The notes beneath the pieces are model-generated. The model saw nothing but the letters and a program-made list of their open reading frames with translations. It was not told the origin of the DNA and searched no databases. From Scleropages formosus (lineage: Eukaryota > Chordata > Actinopteri > Osteoglossiformes > Osteoglossidae), in contig NC_041829.1 in the NCBI RefSeq assembly GCF_900964775.1, forward strand, positions 8,286,863-8,350,862: a stretch of DNA of 64,000 nucleotides. The letters are read 5' to 3'. Made by a program: the position numbers and the translations under genes. Below, one piece after another: positions 48,601 through 61,000 of the stretch (positions within the stretch are counted from its first letter, which is position 1; every line of letters starts with the position of its first letter).

Positions 48601-49823
48601 TAACCACAAATGCATAACAGAATAAAGTTCCTTTAAGAGGTATGACCAGCATTTGTGTGTCTATATTTATGTGGCTGTGTTTGAGACTGCAGTGTGCCCT
48701 CCATCCCCCAGGCCTTTCCTGAGCTTCTCGCCCGTCAGCGGGTCCTTCGAGGCCAACCCACCCTTCTGTGAGGAGCTCATGGATGCTATGGTGACCCACT
48801 TTGAGGTAAAGGTGACAAAAACTGACAGTAACTGGGCCATCCAGTAATTTCTGCAGCACATGTAGCTCAATGGAGCTGTGTTCACAATAGAAACAAGTCA
48901 TACATACACACATAGCTGTTTGTAGTCCTGGTTTCCTGTAAAGGCAAGTTTTACATTTTACACTGTTACTTTGCAGGAGGTGTCATTGTGGTAATACGTG
49001 CATTTTCACAAACATTTGTTTTGATATCATAACGTACTAGTGAATCTGTACTATGTTTTGTTCTTGCTTTTCCTATTTTGGCCATTATTTTCAAATGCTT
49101 ACAGGGATTCTCCTTGTGCTTTCTGACATCTTGACTGTGCTTTAGGAGCTTCTGGAGCGCTCCAGCGAGCCCCTATCCTTCATCATCTTTGTCCCAGAGT
49201 GGCGTGACCCCCCAACTCCTGCCCTCATCCGCATGGAGTCCAGCCCTTTCCGGCGCCACCAGCTGACCGTGTCGGCGTTTGAACATGAGTACCGCAGTGG
49301 CTCACAGCACATCTGCAAGAGGTACAGATGTAATCCTGAACTACTAAACATCAGCTGGACGAAAATGATTTTGAGATGTGACATGCAAAGGCACATGTTT
49401 TCTAGCAGAAGAACGAAATAGAAAGGTTTTTATGTTTAGAAATCAATCTGAGCAAAGAAAACAGAAAAGGTTTGCTTTGCCAAGCTGACATACCCCAGCT
49501 GCTGTATTTGAATCCTTACTATGCTGCTTGGTCCTCTCTCTCTATCTCTCACGGTCAGGGAGGACATGTACTACAAGGCAGTACACAGCACGGCCGTGAT
49601 CTTCCTCCAAAATGCCGCAGGCTTTGCCAAGTGGGAACCCACCCCTGAGCGGGTCCAGGAACTGCTTGGTGCCTACCGGATCTCCGGCCGCTCCCTGGCC
49701 TCCCCTGGCCCCTCTTCCACTGGCACTGGAGGGGCAGGAGGTGACAGGGATTCCAGAATGAGGCAGGATCAGGGTGGGGGCAGCCCTATGGAAAAGAGTG
49801 GCCTGGACACCTTGAGCGTTTAG
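41922..49823 (+). CDS. pcif1: PCIF1, cap-specific m6Am methyltransferase
   Basis: Fifteen coding exons: 41922-42045, 42906-43030, 43279-43413, 43526-43665, 43908-44062, 44144-44291, 44406-44489, 44970-45069, 46666-46828, 47292-47464, 47583-47669, 47841-48025, 48712-48805, 49146-49321, 49559-49823. They give 717 aa against 704 in human (recalled). A WW domain (about 43-77: [18 protein letters not shown]) binds phosphorylated RNA polymerase II CTD. Basic nuclear-localisation-like clusters follow (RKRR, FKRPK). The helical and Rossmann methyltransferase core carries the catalytic NPPF at 555-558. PCIF1/CAPAM makes N6,2'-O-dimethyladenosine at the first transcribed nucleotide. The start MTSENHG aligns with human MANENHG. 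A 6-codon weak-context uORF (41912-41932) overlaps the start in another frame. Confidence 0.97.
42277..42616 (-). mobile_element. Rex1-like LINE 3' fragment in pcif1 intron 1
   Basis: The minus strand encodes the C-terminal end of a fish non-LTR reverse transcriptase ([40 protein letters not shown]) with a stop near the 3' end. The element ends at 42277 in a GGAT repeat. It is 5'-truncated. The Rex1/Babar name is from memory. Confidence 0.8.
44704..44883 (+). mobile_element. tRNA-derived SINE, copy 4 (pcif1 intron 7)
   Basis: Plus-strand copy lying about 85 bp before the exon at 44970. It contains 'gggtcctgctctctggtggg' and lacks part of the body present in copy 1. It ends in a short TG-rich tail. 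Confidence 0.85.
45118..45205 (+). repeat. R1-type tail fragment
   Basis: 'ccaggattcaaaccagcaac' followed by 'ccctaactattacactgcca' matches the right part of R1-like repeats. The remainder of pcif1 intron 8 (to 46665) holds a long T-tract at 45598-45625 and another R1-like start at 46500-46560. Confidence 0.5.
48274..48460 (-). mobile_element. tRNA-derived SINE, copy 5 (pcif1 intron 12)
   Basis: Minus-strand copy flanked on its tail side by a CA microsatellite. The body 'gggacaccagtccgtcgcaa' is identical in order to copy 2, and the box-B complement 'gggactcgaacc' is intact. Confidence 0.85.
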
Positions 49824-52365
49824 GCTGAGTGTGGTGGTGGAGGGGCGGCACTGGGGACTGAACCCACGACAAAGGACCACTGTGGCCTGTTGTACTTGTA
49901 GCCACCCACTGCCACCCTTACCCGGTTGAAGTCTACTCTTCTTGCCTGGACTTAATCTTAGTTTTACTAAGTTGTCGTTCTTGTTATCGTTCCCGTCATT
50001 GATGTTGTTGCTGTTTTTACTATTGTAGCAGAATTAGTCATAGTATTAGTAGTTGTTGTTACTATATATATTATATATATTTTCTATCATTGTTATAGCT
50101 GTCATTATTAATCTGGTTATTCTGTTGGTGGTTTAATGGCCTTTAAATCTAGTGCTGTAATATCTGGCACTGCTATCTAGTCAGATTTACAAAGGACAAA
50201 AAAAAAAAAAAAAAAAAAGATTTGGGAGTGAAATCTGGATGCGTAGAGAGAGTCTAGCCAGAATGGTGAATTAGTGGTTGTACCTGATCTCCATGTGGTC
50301 CTCATCCCCTTTAAATCTCATTTCTACAGCAGTGTCACAAGCTGCAGTCCTGGTTCACACTGTGTAATTCCCTGAAGTTGATGTTTCTGGGTGGATTAAC
50401 TCACCCTTTTGTGGGTCAGTAAATCCACTTGTCATTATGAATGAAAGTAAAAAGCACTTAGATTCAATTTTTCAAAATGACTGCACAGTTAGTCACAATA
50501 TAATTGATTTTAGCTGATATCCAGAGTGTGTGTACACCAAGGAATGATCTCAATACAGATTCGGTGATGTCACCCATTGCGTCCCACCAAAATAAGAATG
50601 TGATCTAATCCCACCCGCTAAAAACTGTGTCTGATCTCTCGGAATTCAAATCATGGTGACTAAATTCAAGTGGATTAGGGAAATTCAGCACCACAGTTGG
50701 AGATTAAAGCTTTCAAAAGCAGGAGGTTTCTTTCCAGGCAGCTATGATGTCATGTTTTTTGTAAATGATTCCCCCCATAATCTTTCAAAGTCCTCCTGTA
50801 CATAAGAGTGCAAAGGCAGTGATCACACTGCTGTATGAATGTTCAGTCCAACTCAAGTCGATCAGCTTGTGTTGACTTTCTGTTTGGGCATGAGGAAAGA
50901 CAAGGTTTTTTTATTTTATAAATCTCTTCACCTGTGCTTCAGGAGGTATAACTCCCCCCAGTACGTGCACCTGTGTCCTATGGCCACAATTGTAAATCAC
51001 ACTAAATGAAGCACTTGCTCCCACAGCAGAAAAATGGTGGAATGTGAGTGGAATACCTTTGCTGCTGTTACATGCTCATGTTTTCCGATGAGTCCTTAGT
51101 TTTCAGTGAGCAAAGGCTGCAACGGTCGGTTACCTTATGGCCGTGTCCTCCTATGCAGTGCATAGTCCCTGCTAAAATACGTGCTGTTTCGGTTGACAGG
51201 GCCGTGCCATCGTTCCGTGCCACCCCACCCAGTTCACCGTGGTTTTGCTGTTGATCACTCCAAACTACGCATAATCGAGTGGCTCCTTTGCTGCATGCAA
51301 AGTTGGAGGGGACATAGATTGTATTATCGCTCAAGACATAATCCAAACAGTATAGCTATGTTTTTGAAGACTTTTTTCCCAGTTTTGTTGCATTTACCTT
51401 CCCCCTTCGACATACATTACAAAATGCGTGTTTAGTGCCCTGCCGATCCCCAGCAGTATCATATTCCATATCTTAAGTTTCCCTACACCGTTCCTTAAAT
51501 CTGAATAGGTTAAATTCTAAAAACGAAGTCTGAAAATCCTGGATTCTTGGTAACATGATTCACACAAATACATGAAGCCTTAAATTGTCCACACTTTGTC
51601 ACAAAATATAGATTTTTACATTTATTTATTTGAAGAACTTTTTTTGCAAATAGTTACACTTCCCATTTTGTATGTCATGGAAAAGGTACATATTATGGCA
51701 TTAGAACCTTAAGTTTTTTATGTTATCTGTATAGATGTTTACAAAGGTATGAGATTATCACTGGGCAGCATTATGAATGTAAAATTTTAAACTTATTTTT
51801 TACTAATTTCTGGATTTTACTCTAATTTGTTGTCAACCTCCTAGTGACAAATACTCTATTGAATTATTTTGGAAGATGAGTGTTTTAGACTAGGATCATT
51901 TGTGTTAGGGAGGGAGGATGGATTTGTTTAAAAAAAAAAAAAAAAAGTTATGAATTTTGAAGCAATGTGCTGTCATCTTGATTTATTTCAGATGTTTTCT
52001 ATTGATTTCCCCCCCCCCCCTCCTTCCCGTTGGGAAAGGCTTAGATTTGTTTGAGCTGTAGGAACGGCATTGCGGTGGGCATTTTGACTCTGCACTTGAG
52101 TCCCCTCCCGAGGCATTTTGTCCCCTCCACACCAAGCTGGATCACGTGTGTCCTGCTGGCGCAAGGAGCACCACATAGCTATTCGTCTCCCAGCGTGTCG
52201 CTGTCACCAGCAAAACTGTAGATATTGTACAGAAGTTGATTAAAACAAAATCCCTCTTTGCTACACAGTTGTATTCAGCTGTTTAGAAGATGATTTTTAC
52301 ATTCTCATGTCTTTTTTTCAAAAACAAAAATTTCTTTAATAAAAATGTAACTTTCAGTTATAAGA
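49824..52365 (+). other. pcif1: Probable long pcif1 3' UTR
   Basis: The first convincing plus-strand AATAAA after the stop is at 52338-52343, giving a 3' UTR of about 2.5 kb. The stretch contains an A-tract near 50198-50218, an AT-rich part near 50060 and no coding exon. A shorter UTR ending at a non-canonical signal is possible. Confidence 0.5.
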
Positions 52366-53019
52366 TTTATGAAATAGAAAATGTTTTAAAACTAAACCAA
52401 AGTGTTAAGCGGAAAAAAAATCTATCTTGTATGTAAAAGTATAATTGTTTATGAATGAAAGAGTAATACACGGGTGTAACCAGCAAATTACCCCTGGATT
52501 TTATTTTTATAATTCGTTTTTTTTGGTGAATTTTTTTTTTTTTTGTCTGACATTTATTTTGCATGATCTTTTTTTCCACTCACAACGAATATAAATATGA
52601 CATTACTTTCATATGAATTAGTTCTTAGGCTGTCTGTACTGATGAGTTAATTTTATTACATGTATCTTAATTTTTTTAATTGTGTGATTACATGTATATA
52701 TAAAGGTTTAAGGTGTGATATGTTACATTTTTCTGTGTTTCTTTCCTCCTCAAGGTATTATATTGTAGATGGGTCTGTAGTGGCCATAAAGGTTTCTCTT
52801 AATGTGCAACCAATGGGACACAGCAGTGGTAAAAGGAAATGATGTATATGCATATGAATCCTTTCAGTTACGTCTGTTCTACCAGAGTAGACCACCAGTG
52901 TTGTGATATTATTTAGCTTTAGACTATTAAAAATGTGTTGGACCATACTTGCTCTAAGTGAAATATGTAACTGAGCAGCCCACCCTCTGCCTCGGGCTTA
53001 GTAATGAGGTAGTCTACAT

Positions 53020-53215
53020 TGTTTATTAATGGATATTTGATATCTTTAATCCAAGGCAATTTGCAGTGATTGATAACAATCTTCATAGTCATACAGCTAG
53101 GCATTTTTTACTGTATCAATTTAGATTATATGCCTTGAGCCTGGGTATACAGTAGGACTGGGATTTAATCCCACACCTTTCATATGGCAGGGGAACAGTG
53201 CTAACCTCCAGCTGG
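53020..53215 (+). repeat. R1 dispersed repeat
   Basis: 'ccaaggcaatttgcagtgat', 'atatgccttgagcctgggta' and 'gggatttaatcccacacc' preserve R1 order. The rest of 52370-53780 shows nothing I can assign. Confidence 0.55.
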
Positions 53216-53787
53216 TCCTATGTTAATGTCATTAATTTAGCCTTCCCTACAAACAAATTAGAGATGCAATGGTCTTTTCGTGCCTTTATCAGTAGAGGTA
53301 AACAGAAGTATTTCGATGCCACTGGCCGCAGTTAGTGTTTTGAACCGATGGAGAGTAAAAACAGCATAAATGTTAAATGGATGACTGAAGACTGCTTTTC
53401 AGCCCACCCATCCTTCTCCACCACCAAATTTACAGCATAAGAAAAATAAAATCTGAGTGGTATGCATATGTTGTAAAGGTGTACCTGCTAATGCCTGAAT
53501 ATTTCTACATTTTTCCCAGATCCTATTTACTAGTACCTATTAACTTCAAAATCCCTAACCTAATATGTTTCAGGCACAGAAATTTCTGCAGTTTCCTTTG
53601 GGATTCATAAAGCTAATATTCTTGTCTAAATATAGAACAAAATGTAAAACAGATGGGAAGATCTTTTTTTTTAGTAGTTCAGAAGAATGTGAAAAAAAGT
53701 GATTGTCTTGCAGTTAGCTGTTAACGTTGTGGGTTTCTTCGGAATTATTTCTAAGGGTGTGATACATTGGCATAACAAAAATTTAGA

Positions 53788-53860
53788 AGGCCCCAGCGAG
53801 ATTTGAACTCGCGACCCCTGGTTTACAAGACCAGTGCTCTAACCCCTGAGCTATGGAGCC
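53788..53860 (-). tRNA. tRNA-Thr (anticodon TGT)
   Basis: A 73-nt cloverleaf on the minus strand. The acceptor stem GGCTCCA pairs with TGGGGCC by Watson-Crick and G-T pairs, followed by discriminator T. The D arm holds AGCTCAGGGGTTAGAGC, the anticodon loop is CTTGTAA (anticodon TGT), and the T arm contains GGTTCAAATCC-like GAGTTCAAATCTC. A and B box promoters are intact. A T5 run at 53781-53777 on the minus strand gives a Pol III terminator. No intron. It matches my memory of the vertebrate tRNA-Thr-TGT closely, so it is probably functional. Confidence 0.97.
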
Positions 53861-54419
53861 GCCACGTATTTTCCTACTACCGTAAGTACACTAATATGTC
53901 TTTCTACGGTTACTGCATTCATTCTGTCAGTTGAAGTAAATTATCTAAGGCTGCATTTCTGTTCTCATACACACAGACTGATAAAATAACTATTTTTGTA
54001 AAATATATTATACTTAATAGACTTAAACCGTATCAAAACCTATAATATTAACTGTAATCCCAAGCACGCAGAATACGATGTCGATAGAATAGATGGCCTG
54101 TTTTTTTTCAGGAGCAGAATCCAGTATGGACATTAACAGAAAAACGCGTTTATAAAAGTTTAAATACGTCCAAATGTAAGAAATCTTAATTATAAATGTT
54201 ATTACAGAAAATTCACACAAGATAAAACAATACGTAACACTTCAACTTTCAGCTCTGTAACAGAGGTACTATTATTTAACATCACATCCTCTGAATGAAA
54301 CATGACTCGTTTGCAGCTTTGACGAGATGTCCTTTCCCGTCCACCTTTTGCAAAAAAGAGGTTTAATTATGTGCTTAATATTACGAAGCTGTGTTCATAA
54401 TTACTTGCCACCAGGAGTT

Positions 54420-54700
54420 GACCTCAACATCATGGCCGTCTTTATTGGAAATAAGACAGACGACGATGATACGATGAGATAATCCGTTTGTGCTATGACT
54501 GCTTCCTATTCGGAATCGACCTCATAATCATGGCCGCTGTTGCCGGACGCGAAAAGGTGAAGTTCGCCACAATGAGGCAATTGTTTTTGTTAAGTGATTA
54601 CTGCTTTTCGCTCCGAATTTGACCTCATAATCATGGCCGTCGCTCACGGACGTGAGGAAGTTAGGGCCGCCATGATGAAGCAGTTCTCGGATTTGATGCT
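54420..54700 (+). repeat. Triplicated ~100-bp unit upstream of dnttip1
   Basis: 'gacctcaacatcatggccg' (54420), 'gacctcataatcatggccg' (54518) and 'gacctcataatcatggccg' (54621) repeat at about 100-bp spacing, with similar sequence on both sides. Each copy holds an ATGGCCG word related to the YY1 core and starts a short open frame. Units 2 and 3 give related peptides (GREKVKFATMRQ and GREEVRAAMMKQ). The block lies 340-620 bp before the dnttip1 start. Confidence 0.75.
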
Positions 54701-55042
54701 TTTGACTTTGCGTGAAGTGGGACGTGCGTCCTGTTTTCGCTGTTTTGTACAATTCCGATCGAATTATATTTAATATTTCTGATAGTATTTACACAGTGCA
54801 GCGTCTTTGTTACCAACGGTAGGCAGCGAAGCGACTGGCTCACTTTGAGCTGTAGAATCTCAGTCTGAGTTTTGCACTTTCCTTTCGCTTAGGACTCAGG
54901 CTGACCTACCTACCTACGTCGTACCGTGATAATTAATTTTGCCTCAGGAAATCATTCTTCGGTGTCGTGCACCACGTACGGATAAGAAACTTCAAAACTC
55001 TTTGTTTTTGGTGAAAAGTTGATTTTAAGCAGACTTAGTTTC

Positions 55043-58000
55043 ATGGGTGCTCACCGAAGCGAGGGCCGACGGGACTGGCTTCAGCAGGATGCGCAGGAAC
55101 AGCAGCTCTCCTATGTAAGTTTTCATAAATTATATCTCCCTTTTCGAACCCGCCCACTTCACTCTGTCGTTTAGAAAGGAATGAAGCACCTGGATTATAC
55201 AATCATCGAAACTAGTTCTTGCACGATCGAAGTGCTTGCAGGATCAGTCCAGCTTGAGATTCAAACTCAAAGATATTTGTAATACACATATATTTGTTGA
55301 AATTCTTACTGTTTTAGAATGATTTAAAAAAAAAAAAAGACTACAGGAGGATCTGCAATCATTTGAGGCGTAGTATTATTTCAAGATCATAGTTGGAAGT
55401 AGGGGGTAGGTGTTTGTATCTATGGGTTATTCCATGCCAAATGCAATTACGCATTTGCCTAAGTATATATTTTTTTGTGTTAAACCATTAAAATAAGTCT
55501 GTGATGCATCATTGTGTCTGACATCAGCATGTGTCATCTCTAGGAGCCAAGGTTTGGTTTCAGGTACCAGTGACATCTGGCGTAGAATGACTCATGTGAC
55601 TATACATCATTCTGGAGTTTGAGCCCAAATTATGTGTTTCGGGTCAATTGGTGACTCTAAATTGCCCTTAATGTCTATTTGTGAGTGAATTAGTGATAGC
55701 CGTGCATTCCGTCTAGGGTGTGCCTTGCCTCACACCTTTTACTTCCAGGATAGACTGCAGGCCACTGTCATTCTGTACTGGAGAAGTGGTTATTAAGGAA
55801 AAATTGATGGGTCTGTGTCAACAACTGCATCCAAAACCTTCACCCAGTGCCTCTTCACCAACTGTGTTGCGATTGATTTCCAGAACCCCTGGAATATCAT
55901 GATTAAGCACAGACAAGTGCAACGCAGGGGTCGGCGCTCACAGATGAGCGTGAGGTAAGACAAAATGTTAAGTTATTATTAAGCTTTCTTTAACTGACAC
56001 TTTGTTGAAGGCAGCTTACACTGTACTACCTGCTGCCAAAATTCACTGTGACTGTACATTGTTTAGACACCTAGGTATTTTCAGTCGGGCTCATAATTGC
56101 GATTATTGAAGTAGTTTACCATAAACCCAGGAATGTGCTTTTATTTACACTTTGTGCTGTACACACAGCAACATTCATTAAATGGTAGCAGTGATTGTTC
56201 CATGACTGGTGGGGCATCATGTTCTGTGCTGTTCAGTAACTACTCTGCAATTTACAAAAAAAAACTTCAGTAAGTGTGATTTTCATGGGTTAGACTTTGA
56301 AATTCCCTTGTCTAACAGACTCTGCATCCTCAGCACAACATTATAGTATAGCGCATCATGCTTTGAGTTGCAGGTCTGCAGCCTTCCTCCGCTGTTGTGT
56401 TAGAGCAGCAGATGACAACCGGAGGCGCATACCATCTCTGCTTGCTCTCATGAAACCAGAAACGTGCTGAGATGCAGCAGATGGGTGTGGGACTGTGAAC
56501 TTTACAGCACTTTACCGCCCTGTGGCTTAATCATCTCGAAAGACTCTTTCTGATAACTGCTTTTGTTGATTCCTGTTACATCCTTTCACAAGTGTTGGGT
56601 GAATGTTTGATGTTTTCTTCCTTTTGAAAGCTGATGTCATCTGTTGTCATCCGTTGTTTTGTCTGTGCAGTTACACAGACCCTGTGATTTCCATGGACCT
56701 TTTGCGAACTGTTCTGCAGCCAAACTTTAATGAAGACATATTGGCTGTGTTCCGGAAGTACATGAAGGTAAATAAGCAATTTTGGAGGGGGAATTTTGGC
56801 ATAATCACCACTGTGTACAAGCAACAGCTTATTCACAATGTGACACATGGCAGAGCATATTAGAAAATGTTATTTCCTGTGGTGTTAAAGATTCACACTG
56901 AGTTCATACAGATATTGTGTGTCATTAAAAATGTGATTGCCTGCTTGTATTTTTTTTTTTTTTTTTTTTTTATAAAAAATACAAGTATGCACATTACCAG
57001 TAAGCAGTAGGGAAATCTGTTTGGAACAGTTGAAATTCAGGGTCGCTCTTAGATTTATTTAATTAGCAGATGCTTTTGTATACTTGTAGAAAAAAGTTTA
57101 AGCATTGAACTATACTTGGTGTTGAAACAGTTTTTCAGGCTGCTTTAAACAGACTGCATGTTTGAATCTCACCTACTCTTGTAGTACCCATTAGCAGGGT
57201 TTTTGGTCTGAATTGCTCCAGTAAACAATTAATCCAGCTGTATAGACATGTAATCACTGTAGGTAGCTTGGCATTATAAGTCACTTTGGCAAAAAGCATC
57301 AGCTAAATGAATGTAAATATGAATAAATGTTCTAAGTTTTCAGCAGTTTATTTACAAAGTATGTTGGAGTTTTGATCGCGGTCTTTTCCTTGGGGTGTTT
57401 GTGGTTCAGTTCTTTGAGAAAGCAGCTAGTAACGTGAAGGAGAACGTTGGTGAGGAGGTGCAAGCTGACCAGCTGATCAGGGAGACCTGTCGCAACTGCC
57501 TGGAACAGGTGAGAGCGCTATGCTCATCTGGACACGCACTGTTTCCTCCTGATTGTAAAACGGGCAAATCATTGACTTCTGTTTCTTTCACAGGCAAAAC
57601 TGCTGTTCTCTGATGGTGAAAAAACAGTTGCAAGACCAGCTTTTGAACCTCCAGTCAAGGTAAAATGTGTGGCTTTACAGCAGGAAGTGATTTTAAATGA
57701 ATCTGTAGGTCCTGTTATGACAGACAATGTCAATGAAGTATGAGTCCACCTGAGTAGCACCCACTTGGGACAAACTGGACAGAAGAGTGAAAGCATAGCC
57801 ATATGCAAGTGTCCTGCATCTTTGGGAATTACTGCAGAAGAGCTGGGAAGATACAATGCCTGATCTTCTGGTTGAACTTAACTGAAGGCCCCGTGAACAA
57901 TAAGTAGTTTCCATCAGTGTACTTAAACTTTTGACAGGTACTGCTCCATGACTTGGAAACTTGGACTTGACAGTAACACACACTGGGGCAGCAGTTAGTG

Positions 58001-61000
58001 TAGTGCTTAAGGGTACAGTGAATATGCCAGTTCCCTTGCCTGAACTAAGTCTCTCATCCTCATATAGATTGTAATTTGAATATTAACAATAACAACAGTA
58101 ATACAATAATAATAAACAGTTGAGAGTAGCACTGGTGCCAAACAGCTACTGAGCTGTGAGTTTGGATGTTGGTTTGAGTCCAGCTCAGTTTGTCTAGAGT
58201 TTGCATGTTCTCCTTGGCTTCCTCCAGCTGCTCTGGTTTCGTCCCACAAGACAAACATGGCCTGGAGCCCTGACCCTGCATTGGACAAGTAGTTATGCTG
58301 GATTGGATGGATAGATTAGTTTTGAGGATGTACTCTGTGACCTGCACTACTCATTTCTCCTCCTTCCCAACAGCGTGCTCGCCACATGGACGATGACTCC
58401 AGCCAGAGAGGAAGTCCTGTTCCCCGGAAGGTAAGAGAGCATTTCCTGTACCCTCAATCTTAAACATATCATACTTTTGTGTTTTTACCGTGGCCTGTGT
58501 GTCTTTGTTTCTGTTATTTGCAGAGAAAAGGTCGGCCCCCTGGGCCCGTCTCATCGAATGACCGAACAGCTTCCCACAGCAACCTGTGAGTGCACCCTCT
58601 ACCCAGTGCAGCAGTATTAGACACCCCCCCCCCCCCACCAGTGTGGCTCATTGTATTACGAGAATCATGATAGTCACAGCCTTGAAAGATGGAAGCCATG
58701 CCTGTTGATTTTTATTATATTGGAGTAAATATTGTGTGAATGAAAACACACATTAGCCACATCTGTACCTCAGAAGAAGCAAGTGCGTTGCTGTACTGCA
58801 AGGACTTATGGTCAGGCCTCTGCTTGTGCCAGCGCTGATTAATGGCCGATGGCTTTGCTCCATTTACCACATCAGTATGCCTGTAGGCGCAATTAGGCTC
58901 AAGTGCCGATATCAATCATGTGTGGCATGTGCAACAGATTCTTAGTTGGGCTGCCTCTGTGTCGTTCAGAAACTTAGTGGTTTTTCTGCTCTTTAAGGAC
59001 CAAACCGAAAACATCAGAGCCAATAAAAAGAGATGGTCCCAAGGTGAGAAGCTGCCCCTTTATCAGGAATATACACATAACAGGAGGGAAAAATCCATTT
59101 CATTAGGTTTGAAATACATATGTTTACATGTGAAATGTCACACAAAGTGCTGCCCTAAACAGTTCATAGAGCTGGTAGGAGCTGGGGTTAATCATACTCC
59201 ATCATACCTAGCAGCCCTTAGTGTAAATTCCTCGGCATTTCTGTGTATGATTTGGTTATTATTAATCTTTTTTTAGTTGACACCTTTGTCCCTGACACCT
59301 TATACTGTTAATCAACCTTATGGTGGATTTACCCATTTATGCAGCAGGTTAATTTTGATTATATTAGTTCAAGGCAAGTACCTTGATCAGGGGTAGTAAA
59401 AGACTTGGGGTTACTGTGTTGAATTAGGCCTCATTTTAATCTGCTTGCTGTGTTTGGACCCTTAGTGTTTATGTTTAGAAGGTATGAATGAAATCAATTA
59501 TTTACCATGCTGCTATGCGGTTTTTTCAGTGGGACCCTTCAAGGCTGTCTGAGAAGAGCACATTTGTTCTGGGATCAAGAGCAAATAAGTAAGTAATGAG
59601 AGCTGAGGTTTCGCAAGTATGAGCCAGCATATGTATTAGCATAAACTGGGTGTTGTAATCAACCAGTTACTACCTTATTCCTTATTTCACAGAACTGCCA
59701 CTGAGTTCAGGTGTGATAATTTAAAATGTATTGTGAGACTTATGAAGGCAAACTGATTCACTGTTGTAAAATTGGTGAGTCTCAATCTCGTTTTTTGTAA
59801 ATTGTATTGCATAATACTCTCACGATGGTCAAGGTTGTCTGCCAGTTGAGTGATGTTAATAGCCAGAAATGCTGTATAGAGTTGCAGATGGGTTATTTTT
59901 GCACACTGTTGCTATATGCCCACATTTTTTCACTCTTTGACTGTTTTTCATAATTTTAGCCCTCAGTCACCTTTACAGGCCTTGTTGAATGCATCACTTA
60001 TGTTTGGCTGTGCTCATGTATACCTATGTTTCAGAGCTCTGGGGATGGGCGGAACCAGAGGGCGGATTTATATCAAGCACGCGGACCTCTTCAAAGTGAG
60101 GCCAAAGCTGAGTCACACGCTAACAAAAGTTTTGTTTAGCAGAATATGGATTTGCATGGAATACCATCTGTTTTTCTTTAACAAAAGAGAAGAGACTCAC
60201 TCACTTTAGGTTTCTTTTTATTGTGTTAGGCAGTAAAGTGTGTGTGTGTTTGTGTATGTGTTGCAGTATGCCGCTGATCCGCAGGACAAGCACTGGCTGG
60301 CAGAAAGGCAACATATGAGGGCTACAGGTGGAAAAATGGTGAGGTTTAAGGCTAGTTGTCATGCTCTGATTTGCTCCTACTCGCAGCATACAAACGCATT
60401 TCTATCTTTGCATGTCTTATGTGTGCAAATGTGTCCACAGGCATACCTTCTGATTGAAGAAGATATTCAGGAGCTGGCACGGAGTGAAGACTACAGGTGG
60501 TACTTCCTTTTGTCCTTTTATTCCTTAGGGCAGCTGTTAGCATTACAGTTAGGGATTGAAATATTGCATTGGTTTTTTTCGTGTTTTACATTCATTTATT
60601 AGACACTTTTATCCAGAATTACGTAGAAGTCCGAGTTAACAAAAGTGCATCAGTAACAAAGAGCTTTAGACACAGGATTATGGACACAGCTTGTGTGTCT
60701 GACACCATCATGTTGCTGGTTCACATCCCTCTGGTAGCTCCTATAGAAGTGACATTGAAGTAACAAATACATAATAGCAGATGGTGTTGGACTCATCTAT
60801 GGAGCTGTCAGGAGATCAGAACAGAAATAGGTGTCAAAGAGATGGGTTTGAGACCCTTCTTAAATGCTGGAGGGATTCAGCAGCTTTGAGGGAGCTCATT
60901 CCACTGCATCTGGGCCAAAACTGAGAACCTACATGCTTTTGATGTTGGACCTCATGTAATGGGAGCACCAAACAGTCAGACGTTGGAGCACAGCGCTATT

